DNA from: Crambe crambe
Lineage: Eukaryota; Porifera; Demospongiae; Poecilosclerida; Crambeidae
Assembly (NCBI GenBank): GCA_963924555.1
Contig: OZ004595.1
Span: 1,426,001 to 1,490,000 of the forward strand
Length of the DNA: 64,000 nt
Direction of reading: 5' to 3'
The notes under the pieces are model-generated. The model searched no databases, had not been told where the DNA came from, and saw only the letters and a list, made by a program, of their open reading frames with translations. Within the stretch, counting starts at the first letter, position 1. Every line of letters starts with the position of its first letter. Positions 20,507 to 51,068 of the stretch are shown here, one piece after another. Position numbers and translations under genes: made by a program.

Positions 20507-23500
20507 GTGAGCTAATGGAGTGATGTCTAGCCATAGCTAGCTAGTTACTATGGGCGTACAATTCAGTCAAGTACTTTCTAGGTTGTTGTCTGGAGGCGGT
20601 TGCCAGGTGGCTATCTAAAAAGCACAGCCTTCCACTTGAGAGAAGTGGTTATGTTGTACAATGGTTTGGCTAGAAGCAAATTAATTGGAAGGAGTAGGTT
20701 AACAAGCTTCTTTTTTCAACATAGTAGTTGGTTAACACTTGGTATGCTCAAATTTAAACCTAAAGTGCAAATGAGTTAGACCTGTAGCCAAAAGATTATT
20801 TACAATTTTTTTTCTTTCTTCCTACTAGAGGTCTTATTGGGAATCTTCCCATGCTAGCATTGTTTACCTCACAATAGAGACTTAAAGCAAAAGATTTGAG
20901 AACTGCGTGTGTCATAAATAAAGTACAGTAGTTGAGATGGTACAGCTATAGTTCCATCATAATACGGTAACAGATATTAGGTGTCCTCAGCTTAAGTATT
21001 AATTGCCCATTGGCACATGCTTGTAAACATTCTACCATGATGGTATCAGTAAATATATTCAGATGCCATTGACTAACAGTAGTAGCTGTGTTCATGGAGA
21101 TTCTGTTATGGTGGGTTTTGTTGGAAGCTGAGGCCAGGCACTAGGGATTTAATACAGGGAAACTGGGCTAAGACAGCTTTGGTAAAGTTGTTTTTCGATG
21201 TAATGCATGGTTCAGAGTCTTGTGTATAGGTTTGCTGTACAATATGACATAATGTTACTTGCAGGCAGTATAATGTCATTTAGTTAAGATCTGAAGTACA
21301 GGCAGAAAGTCTGGCGTTTTCCAACTTCCTATAATTATAGTGCAAAACCTGATGGTTCCACTGCATGTCCAGTAGTACAAAGATGAGTACGAGTTCATAT
21401 ACATCGAGTAAGAGAGAGAGAGAGAGAGAGAGACTTAGTACAAAGGTGAGTGAGTTAATTGTGTGAGTATGAGAGAAAACATAATTAACAAGAAGGGGGG
21501 GGGGGGGGGGGGGGGGGGGAAGAGGAGGTTTGTTTAGTCTTCAATTAGTCACAACTACAATGCAGAGAATTTTTAGCATTAATTTTGGGAGGATGACTGT
21601 GTACCAGGAAGTGGAACGTTTATGTATCAGTTCCTGGTCTCTATTATGAATACATCCATTTGGACAAGTAGTTCCTTCTTAGACATAATGAGAGGATATC
21701 CTTTTAGTGTGTGCGTCAGTATGAATGATTCCTATAAAATTATCCTGCCGTTTTCAAGAGACATTTTCTTCTCCTTTTAGTCCAGTAAGCTGGATAGATG
21801 ATATCAAAGGAACCTCAGTAATCCATCCCCACTATCTTACTTCAAACCCAATGGCGCTTGGTTTTTTTGGACCCTTGGGAAAGGGCAACTATAGAGCTAT
21901 TCAGCTCTATAGACAGACTTAATTAAGGTCCTCCTTATCCATTTATAGGATGGCTCCCTTAATTAGAGCCCAGACTCAGACAACCATAATCCAGCCCATT
22001 GTGTTAAGGCCAACAATAAGGGGTTGTGTTTAACTGAGATGAAGGGGAAATGGTTACTTTTTGAAGAAAGCTTGTTTGGGAGTGACTCTTTGTACATGTA
22101 TCTTGAGTGACCTAATCCACCACAGACTCTTGAGTCCAAAGTGGTCTCCTATGACCACTTACTTCCCCACTCTCCTAACCAGAAGCTTTTCTTCTGGGGT
22201 TCAGCCACAGTCCACACTCACCACTTCAGTGAGATCAGACTTTAACCACTAGCTCCTCTAAGGCTAGACATAAGCATTGTATGAGAGACTGCCCAAGGAG
22301 AGGGAAAAGAGAGAGAAAGAGGTATAGTCTCATCCCAGGTATCTCATATCCCATAAATATGCCCTTTATCTCTTGCTTGACCACCACTAATTTACCGTGG
22401 GACTTCTCTGGGTACTATCTGGGTACTATCGACTTGGGCTAACCACAGTTATTATGATAATATATATTGGTCCTGACCTCTATACCTAAATTCTTCAATG
22501 TGGTGTTGAATAAATTCAGGAAAATGCTAACCACTATTACTATTCAATCAAAAATTTTCTCTATGGGCCTATGTATCGAATTAGAGCTCTTTTTTTTTCT
22601 TCCAGTTCTCCATATCCAACCAAAATTTTGCTTTTGCTGTTAGTAATATTTCTAGCTCAGCCAAGTGGATTAGAATTATAGCTCTCTGTTGATGGTTATA
22701 AAAAATGCATGGATTGAAACTTAACTCTCATGCACAGTGATTTAGTTGTAAAGACAAAGATAAGGTTGATAATGTGGCTTATAAATGATGGTTGTATGAA
22801 AATGTGTGGAATTAAAAACGCAATGAATTTAACCCAAAAAGACTTTAGCTTCTTTGTGATATCATTCTTGCCTAAATATCATTCATGGTACGTGAGTTGT
22901 GATATATAGAAGCCAAAACATGCAGTTCTTAGTTCTATTTAGGGGACAAGGTGTTATTGAGATGTTGACAAAATATCCTAGTGTATTAGGTTAATCTTGC
23001 CATTAGAAATGGTAATATCGATTGATCAAATTCTATTAACACGTTCTTTGTCAGCATTTAACAGGGGAACACCTGGTCAAGTCTCAGGGTCAGCTGTTAG
23101 TACTGTACTGTGATAATTATTTATATTAATATCGACAGTATTCTTATTGTTAAACTTTAAATTTTTGTTCTAAATTATCCATGATGGAACCGCCAATAAG
23201 GGACCCTCCAAGAAAAGGAAAGGATGCTCTTTTGGGCCCCTTTCCCATAGCATTAGTACATTTTTAACCTCTCCCAAAGTGTCCTTTACTCGGAGGTTCA
23301 CTGAATGCAAATTATGGTAGTGTGGATGTGAGAAAGCTACTGGAGATTACCAACCAATATTTAAAGAGTACCGAATGTCTAACCATTTTTGCTTGTGAGC
23401 TACCAAGCATCTAATGGAGTTATTAATTTCAAACTGTTCTCAAGTAACTGATAGAGTGGTATAACAGGTGCTCGCTTGTCGAAAGTCAAGTTTTGATTGA

Positions 23501-24101
23501 GTGTTTAAAATTATCTCGCGAGTAAACTGAAGCAGGTCACGAGAACCATAGGTCAGGTTAAGATAAGTATGAATTGAAGGTTCAGAATCTGTACAATAGC
23601 CAGTTCCATCTCCAAGGTTGTGTGGATAACGATAGGATGGATTCCTAGAACAATAGTGGGGGAAAAAGTAGAATAGAGGGTGAGCCAAGTAGTCCAGGTC
23701 TCAAAAACTTCATGTTTTTTTGCCTAATAATGTTTTGGGAAAGAAAGGTTATAAGTTGGTGATGAGAAGGGTTAATTTGCTACAAGGAAAGAGAGGGTTA
23801 CTCTTAATCAATGGCCAATAATTAATTAATTAATTAATTAATTAAAGGTGCTCTGTTTGTATCTGATTTAAGAAATTATTGCTCCTTAATTGAGTTTATA
23901 TCTGCTGGGACCACCTGTGCAGTTTGTTGTCTTGTAGTGTCTTTCTGGCGTGGGGCCTAGTAGTACGTGAGGCCAAGTTGAATAGACACTTCATTATATC
24001 CCATAGTTATTCTATTAATGCTCCCGAGCTTGCATGTTAGCACGCACGTTAGCACCCTTTGCAGGAAATTACAGCCAATGTAGGTTTATCTGCTCCTAAG
24101 A

Positions 24102-24102
<1 letters not shown>

Positions 24103-24164
<62 letters not shown>
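24103..24164 (+). repeat. (CT)n microsatellite
   Basis: About 30 CT dinucleotides in the large first intron. Confidence 0.95.
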
Positions 24165-24166
<2 letters not shown>

Positions 24167-24784
24167 CTTCCACCCCACATGTAGAGCGAGCTACTGTCCT
24201 TAGTGTTGGTAGAATCGAGTGACAAGCAATTTAAGGACTAATCAGATTAGCCTCATGACATGTTCACACTTTGTCCGGCTACTTTAGGTTCTCATTCAAT
24301 GAAGCAAGCCTAAAACTGACCCCAGGGAATATCATCCCAGTAATGAGCTGTGACTAATTAAGAATTATTAATATTCATAGTGAAATATTACTTTATTGGA
24401 ACAGCTAGCGGATTGATATACAAGTTATCATCGTTTGCTGCTTTATTTGGGCAGTAATAATTGGATATCTTGTTTCCCATGTTCTTTTTTGGTGGAAAGA
24501 GGTGCTTATTGCTTTGGCAGTCAAAGGCCAATTGATATGTGATGATTCCAAACATCATAATGACAGGGCAAGACACAATTGATTGACGAGCAGAACTTTG
24601 TCTGATATCACCGTATAACTCCATAATATTTATTTCAAACAGACCTTTGGTCAGCCAAAAAATTTAATGGTCTGAAATGACCAATGGTCAGTACTAACAC
24701 ATGCGTGCAAATCATATAGCCGTTCCCTGAACCCCCAAAACCTTTATTTTTGAAGCAATAATATGTATCAATTAATTCACTCCT

Positions 24785-24962
24785 GAATTAAGGACACCTC
24801 CTTAATCAGGACACCTCTAATCAGGGCACTCCCTTAATCAGGACACCTCCTTAATCAGGACACCTCTAATCAGGACACTCCCTTAATCAGGACACCTCTA
24901 ATCAGGACACTCCCTTAATCAGGACACCTCCTTAATCAGGACACCTCCTTAATCAGGACACC
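24785..24962. repeat. TTAATCAGGACACCTC tandem array
   Basis: About ten 16-18 bp units (AATCAGGACACCTCCTT, variants ACTCCC). The AGGACACCTC core also appears in the 57 bp minisatellite at 35500-35935 and in scattered fragments near 9230 and 45735. Confidence 0.9.
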
Positions 24963-26872
24963 TTCTTAAAGACCACTGCTGGCAGGAATTTGGTAGAAAA
25001 TAATGCATTTCATCGGTGTGTGGTGTGTGTGTGTGGGAGGGGATTTTGAAGAAGCTTTCATGATCCATAAGAATTGAGTAGGAGTTTTTAGTTAAGACAG
25101 CAGCCTACCGTCAACCCAGGTATCTTTCCAAGTGTTGTGTCAACTCAAACATGCCAGAATGGTGCACCTATAGATTATCATTCTCTAGCTTGTATATGTA
25201 GCAGCCTTCTTTCATCATTGCATGCGCTATCTTTCCAAGTGTTGTATTAGCACAAACGTGCCAGAATGGCGTGCCTATAGATTATTATTCTCTGGCTTGT
25301 GTATGTAGTGGCCTTCTTTCATCATTGTATCATTGTATGCGGGTACTGAATAAAAGAAAACACGATGACTGTTTATGTTCAATATAATACATAGCAGCTT
25401 ACTTTCATCATTTTATGTGTGTACTGGATGAAAGCAAACACTGGGGACTGTTTATGTCCACAATACCGGGAATTGTTGTGGGCAAGTGGTCCAGTGTGCA
25501 TGGAACCAGCTGCATGAAAAATCTGAGTCTAACATTTCAATATAATCAACAACTGAACTTGAAGAGAGATTTTTTAGTATTTGTATAGTAAACTTCATTG
25601 TAACTTTAGAGCTTTGGAAGTTTCGAAACCTGCCGAAAACCTGCTGGAGAATCATTAATTGACATTCTTCAATAATAATAACATCCCATATTTGACATCT
25701 TCTCGATTCCTTGCATAGGAGAGCAGAGATAGATTTTGTGGTTTCCATTGTTCGAATCAGAAATTTGACTTGATTCATTGAGCGTTCACTATACATGCTA
25801 TCAATTCTTGACCAAATTTCACATTAAAAACAGCAGAAGAGCTGATCACTTCCTCTATGAGCTGATTTTTGGAATTTTGAAATTTGGTTAAGAACTGAGA
25901 AAATTAATGAATGATATAAGGAATCAAGTGAACACAAATAGACCATTTTAAAATAGCTGGAAGCTAATGTACAATTCCTCAATCTATTTTCACTGGTCCA
26001 TGCGGGGTGGGTGGGTGGGTGTTCTGAATCAGTTCTCACCATGTTATCAAGTTTGACAAGAACCAAAGCAGGGTGGTTTCACCTTTTTTGGACTATTTTG
26101 CTGTACATAGTGTTTGCTCAATTTGGAGTCTCTCAGTGAGATGAGGACAAGCAAGTATCAGAGAATATCAGTCTCCGTTTTTGGACCAATCTGTATTTCA
26201 AAACACCAACAAAACAAAGTATTTCAACTCATTGGGAATAATCTTTCGATCTTTAGTTACACAGTGTGTTCTCTAATGTTAGACACAAGTTCCTCTTCCA
26301 TTGCACTGAAGAGGGTGTCATACCTTTTTGGGAAAACAACACTTAGACCTCTTTGGTGCCTCTGATGGCTTCCATTTAACATTGAATTCACAGCATAATT
26401 ATTGACTTATGTGCTTATCTATGTATATGAGACAAACAGAATTCCAAGATATAGTTGGACCAATAGCACCTATTCCAGCTATTTCGTCCTGTCTAAAGCG
26501 ACCACTACCTCTCTCTATTAAGCCTGGCCCTTGCATTCCGAGATGCAGCCAACCGTTTACCCCTGGCTATTAGAAACATCATGTTGTCTACAGCTAAGAA
26601 TATTGTTTATTGCCGTTTCTTGCTTATTTGTCTTCCCTCAGATCCAAAAAGGTTTTGGCCATCCTCCATTAGTGTAATGGGGGGTGCTCAATAGTCTGGA
26701 GCTTTTCACCCATTCATATTTTTCCAGGAAAACATTAATGATATAGTGCTTTGTGTCGGAAATTTATTCTTGTATAAATGTGTGTCTATAGCCACGAAGG
26801 CTTGCTTATCTGAAAAAGGGGGGAAAAGCAGTCGGTAATCTTTTCGGTAGTTTAAACAAAAACAATAGCAGC

Positions 26873-27031
26873 AATACCGTGTAGTGCAAAAATTTCGTGG
26901 GTTAAAATTTTCGTGGATTTCATGATTTTGAAAAATAATACATGAGAACGAGGGAATTTATATGGTTCACACATCAATATTTGCAAAACCACGAAAAATT
27001 TGACCCACGAAAATTTTGCGCTATACGGTAT
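26873..27031. mobile_element. Palindromic MITE-like element
   Basis: AATACCGTGTAGTGCAAAAA at the left and its near complement ending GCGCTATACGGTATT at the right form inverted ends of about 50 bp with CCACGAAA boxes. No coding capacity. Confidence 0.75.
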
Positions 27032-28711
27032 TGCTACTAATAATATTTATGGATGCTGCTGCTTATTTTTGTTTAAAAAAAAGGAAAAGTCATGCTCTTA
27101 TTAAAGGTGACCTGAGGCTTATTAGGACGACCTGAGGCTTATTAGGACGACCTGAGGGATGGTTAGCAATACGTAGTTGTGTGTGGGGAGGACAACAGCA
27201 GGGTTTCACGACTCTGCTGAGTGAGCTTAAGTTTGTCATTAAAGATGTCCATTATTATCATAGCACCTAGTTTCTGGAGAATGTCTTTTGGGTTGTTATT
27301 GTTCACCTTGATGTATATGGTTGTTGATGTCAGTTACTTGTGTGATAATTAAGGTCACCAGATGTCGACGACTCTCAAGTTTACTGCTTAAACTTAGTGT
27401 CAAAGTGTTCATCAGAAATGTGTCACTTTACAGCTCAAAAACTGTGTTATTACAAGAACCGAACAAAGTAGCAAAGAAACCCGTTTCACTGACTTCCTCA
27501 GCCTGTTTGACGGGAGTTTTGATAGATTAATACAGTAGCAGCTCAAGCTTCTTTTTGGATAAGCCTTCTGTCAAGAATCATGACAAATGTTTTATTTCCC
27601 TGTAAATTCTTTTGTTGTGCTTGCTCCTGTCTTGTCAAAGTACCTGTTAGTATTAAAATAAAGTGGCTTTTTTTTTTAGCTTCTTAAAACCCTTTGTGGC
27701 ACTGCTATAGTCTCATTGTCCAAATTAGAATTACATGTAGTTTGAACAATCCATCTCAAGGTATTATTCTCAGTCCTTGGTGAAATCCTGTATGTGCTTG
27801 TCTTGTTTATCCCATGTACACCGAGTGATCCATTGGCACGTTATCCCGTGAGAACTTCTCTAACTTATCAGGAAACAAACTAGGCAGGTGTATAGATCCC
27901 TGTACTTACCTACCTACACAGTTCATCTCAGTTCATCCAAACGAAGCCATGTAGTCTATTTCTATCTAGTGGCTAGACACTCCCTAATTACTCCAATACT
28001 GATGTTTTATTCTTGTTCTCTCTTTGGAATCGCCATGGTTTCGCCCCATGAAATCAATAAAGAGCTACTGAGAAGCAGAGAGGGTGGATAATCAACTCTC
28101 TGTTGATGCATTAAAAAAAATTGGTTAAGAATTGAGAAAGTTCTAGCAGTTATAGTGAATGCAAATAGACTTTAAGGTGAAACGGGGGTCACCCTGGTAC
28201 CCCGGGAAAACACTGTTTAGTGGTGTATGCAACACAGTGATAACACCATTTTGGGATGGGCATCGTGATGTCAACATGCCCTCACTTGATAGCATCCTCT
28301 AGTCAAGTGGTGAGTTAGAACTCCCCTATCCCTTATGCTTGCAGGAATCCCTTGAAAGGTCAAGCGGTGGGTTTGACCTCCCTATCCTTATGCTTGTAGG
28401 AATCCCTTGAGAAATTGACCTCCCTATCCTTATGCTTGCAGGAATCCCTTGAAAAGTTGTGCAAGGATTCTGCACACGCAACCAAAATTAGTTTTTGAAG
28501 GGGTTAATTATTGCATGCTGTGCACATGCTCATCACATGAACTTGCATATGTAATAATTAAACAAACAACTTTGGCAATATTATTGAAATTGAATTTTAA
28601 TTTATATGTAGGTCCATCCTTTGAAGACAGGCTATAGAGCACCTTTAAGAACTCATCTTGTCAAAAATTGAGATTGTCTTCCTCTGATATGTGCACCTAG
28701 AAAGACCAAAA

Positions 28712-47300
<18,589 letters not shown>

Positions 47301-48817
47301 GTTTTGGGACTCTTTTTTAAATTATATATTTTCTTCAGAATTTGTTGTAAACTTTTCTCTGTGTTATTCTGTTGTTTATAATTTATTTTTTCATATTTAA
47401 TATTATTGATCATTGTTATAATTGTTATAATATCACTTAACAATAACTATTTTATCATACATGAACAGACCAATACAAGTTGGTTTTTTTTTTTTACAAG
47501 TCATAGCTACTTTTATGCAATGATTGACGGTTATGGTTGCCTAGCTATGTTGTGTAGGTGTTTCAAACAACTTGCTTGTATGTAACAAGCTGAACTACTG
47601 AATTTTGGTTTGATGCTTTTCTGTTGTGATCAGCCCAATGAAGAATTGAAGATTCAAGATCATGTCCTTTATCTTTATTAGTGGGAACCCATGCAACTCT
47701 CTTGATCTACAATCAGATTAGGGACCTCAAATGCACTTATTACAAGGGGTGAAGTGACAGGGAGATTACTTGTTGCATGGGTGCTTGACACGTGTGAATT
47801 GAGAATTAACCACTATTATGCTGAGATCTATGAGCCAGGGAAGTTGTCTTTTTTAGGGGGGTCAAAATTTAATGGCTGGGATAGGATTATGGTGAAGAGT
47901 GGCTTTGATAGAGAGGTGGTCTCATGCAGCAGAATGATCCGATTAGACAGGTTTTACTACACTGAAATGGTCGAAGAGATCACAGCTGGCTGAGGTGTGT
48001 GTGTGTGTGCCAGACCATTTCAAGAAAATGGCCTGTGGCTTTAATAGGTGATGCTATTGTTATGACTCTACCAGATAAGGGCTTTTCGGCAGAATATCGT
48101 ATGACATTAAATTTAATGATTACAACTAGCTTGTACACACCTTTTGTTGTAATTTTCCTACAGGAGCAAGTGTATGAAAATAATTATTTTTAACAAACAA
48201 TTATTTTTAACAATTACAGGTGGCTATCCTAAAGATGGGAAGTCAAGATGATAATTATTATGACATATTTATTTCTGGCCTTGTAATTTTGCCATGTTGA
48301 AACAAATTTCCCTTACTTGCGGTATATACTTGGCTATACGTAGCTGTGACCTCCATTAGATTCTCTAGCTTGGTTGCATTATTAGCTTTGAGTGTTATAC
48401 ACTGAACATGTCCCCCTGGTAACACTCAAATATTTTGTTTACTGAAAATAGCGATGGGGCTGGCTAATTATCTTGCTGGGAGTAATGTGGGTTCTCAACT
48501 CAGGACATGAAAGGGGGACAACCACCCTGAAGTCTAAAGTACAACCTTAATTCTTCTAACAAAAAAATTATTTAGAAAAAGTTGCCCACAAGACCCTCTT
48601 CTTTGAGTCCCGGCTGGGAATTATAAGAACTTTGCACCTTGAGTATTCCATTAAATTTTTTTTTTAGCCTTGTACCACCAATACACCATGGAAGAAAAAT
48701 AAATAAAAACGGGCTCTGGCTAAAGCTGACCTCTGGCTCCACTCTAATCATAATATTACTAGCATAGGCATCTGATTTTATTTGTTTGATTATTTTGTTT
48801 TTGTTTTGTTAATGTGA

Positions 48818-50730
48818 GTGGATCAAGTTGTTTCAGTGATAATTCAATGGTGCATTAGAGGCCCAGAATGCCCCTGGGGTTATTTACCTAATTATTAGGG
48901 GCACATAATATTATAATGGTATTTTCATGAGGAATTCCACTGTATTGTTGCAGGATAAGCCATACAACTTTGAAGAGGTGCCTGCCCTTCATGAGAGCAT
49001 TACAAAGTTCCATTTCCTGGACACTGATGTGTTGTATGATGTTTCCCTGCAGAGAGAACCAAGGTGAATAACAGCTATAAAAAGTAATCTTTTAAAAGAC
49101 TAGAATGTCTCGGCATTACCACCATGTGTATTGATTATTTCACTGTAAAATTAATGTAATTGTTATGACTGTATCTGTGATTCACCCCATTCTTTTTTAT
49201 CCAGGGATAAAGGAAAGTGAGTTTCGGGACTCTTTTTTTAATTATATATTTTCTTCAGAATTTGTTGTAAACTTTTCTCTGTGTTATTCTGTTGTTTATA
49301 ATTTATTTTTTCATATTTAATATTATTGATCATTGTTATAATTGTTATAATATCACTTAACAATAACTATTTTATCATACATGAACAGACCAATACAAGT
49401 TGTTTTTTTTACAAGTCATAGCTACTTTTATGCAATGGTTGATGGTTATGGTTGCCTTGGCTATAATAGTCATTGTTGTGTAGGTGTTTCAAACAATTTG
49501 CTCAGAGCTTGTAACAAGCTGAACTACTGAAATTTTGGTTTGATGCTTTTCTGTTGTGATCAGTCCAATGAAGAATTGAAGATTCAAGATTGTGTCCTTT
49601 ATCTTTATTAGTGGGAACCCAACTCTCTCGATCTACAATCAGATTAGGGACCTTATTACAAGGGGTGAAGTGACAGGGAGATTGCATGTGGGTGCTTGAC
49701 ACGTGTGAATTGAGAATTAACCACCATCATGCTGAGACCTATGAGCCAGGGAAGTTGTCTTTTTTAGGGGGGTCAAAATTTAATGGCTGGGATAGGATTA
49801 TGGTGAAGAGTGGCTTTGATAGAGAGGTGGTCTCATGCAGCAGAATGATCCGATTAGACAGGTTTTACTACACTGAAATGGTCGAAGAGATCACAGCTGG
49901 CTGAGGTGTGTGTGTGTGTGCCAGACCATTTCAAGAAAATGGCCTGTGGCTTTAATAGGTGATGCTATTGTTATGACTCTACCAGATAAGGGCTTTTCGG
50001 CAGAATATCGTATGACATTAAATTTAATGATTACAACTAGCTTGTACACACCTTTTGTTGTAATTTTCCTACAGGAGCAAGTGTATGAAAATAATTATTT
50101 TTAACAAACAATTATTTTTAACAATTACAGGTGGCTATCCTAAAGATGGGAAGTCAAGATGATAATTATTATGACATATTTATTTCTGGCCTTGTAATTT
50201 TGCCATGTTGAAACAAATTTCCCTTACTTGCGGTATATACTTGGCTATACGTAGCTGTGACCTCCATTAGATTCTCTAGCTTGGTTGCATTATTAGCCTT
50301 GAGTGTTATACACTGAACATGTCCCCCTGGTAACACTCAAATATTTTGTTTACTGAAAATAGCGATGGGGCTGGCTAATTACCTTATCTTGCTGGGAGTA
50401 ATGTGGGTTCTCAACTCAGGACATGAAAGGGGGACAACCACCCTAAAGTCTAAAGTACAACCTTAATTCTTCTAACAAAAAATTATTATTAAGAAAAAGT
50501 TGCCCACAAGAAGTTACACGACCCTCTTCTTTGAGTCCCGGCTGGGAATTATAAGAACTTTGCACCTTGAGTATTCCATTAAAAAAATTTTTTTTAGCCT
50601 TGTACCACCAATACACGATGGAAGAAAACAGAAAAATAAATAAATATTTAAAAAAAACGGGCTCTGGCTAAAGCTGACCTCTGGCTCCACTCTAATCATA
50701 ATGTTACTAGGATTGGCAGCACAGGCATCT
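48818..50730 (+). repeat. Segmental tandem duplication, copy B, with spare terminal RasGEF exons
   Basis: It duplicates copy A with few differences. The copies of exon 30 (48954-49063) and exon 31 (49205-49220) keep their splice sites and encode the same residues; the one exon 30 change seen (ATA to ATT) is silent. They could serve as alternative last exons. The relic of exon 29 (about 49612-49680) again has an internal deletion, and the unknown frame recurs at 49686-49904 with a few amino-acid changes. Confidence 0.88.
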
Positions 50731-50960
50731 GACACTTTTCATGGTTTGTGGAAATGATTGAAATGATAGTTAATGTTTTCAGCAATGGTATCTGCAAGTT
50801 CTGTGAATGATGACATGTTTCCTCTGGTAAAGTATTTGCTAATCACAAAAATTAGTGGAGTTACTCTGAACATCTTCAAAACAAAATAGTCTTATCAGTC
50901 TAGATCTTCACTAACTTGAACATGTTCCCAAAGTCAAGCTTTGAACTTTTGCGGCTTAAA

Positions 50961-51000
50961 TGCGCATGCGTAATACTACAAATCATCTATTGCACATGCG
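50961..51000. promoter_or_regulatory. Palindromic TGCGCATGCG promoter motifs
   Basis: TGCGCATGCG at 50961-50970 and TGCACATGCGC at 50991-51001 lie 70-110 bp upstream of the mosaic-protein ATG. They resemble the NRF1 consensus and match octamers upstream of other genes in the window. Confidence 0.45.
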
Positions 51001-51018
51001 CGGTGCTGATTTTCAGCT

Positions 51019-51025
51019 TATATAA
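51019..51025 (+). promoter_or_regulatory. TATA box of the mosaic secreted protein gene
   Basis: TATATAA lies 44 bp before the ATG at 51069, a suitable distance for a short 5' UTR. Confidence 0.55.
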
Positions 51026-51068
51026 CGTTGCATGCTAACCATTCCAAATCACTCATCAGAGAGGCACC

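Larger units (their letters stand above)
20507..28701 (+). other. About 8.2 kb non-coding region, probable first intron of the RasGEF gene
   Basis: No supported exon was found on either strand. It contains (GA)n at 21412-21433, a 24-G run near 21496-21519, (ATTA)n at 23820-23845, (CT)n at 24103-24164, a TTAATCAGGACACCTC array at 24785-24962, a two-copy repeat at 25125-25330, a palindromic element at 26873-27031 and a CTTATGCTTGCAGGAATCCC repeat at 28330-28455. Confidence 0.5.

Noticed and set aside
25452..25796. 114 aa minus-strand frame in the large first intron
   Set aside because: Low-complexity AT-rich translation with no recognisable features or neighbouring exons.
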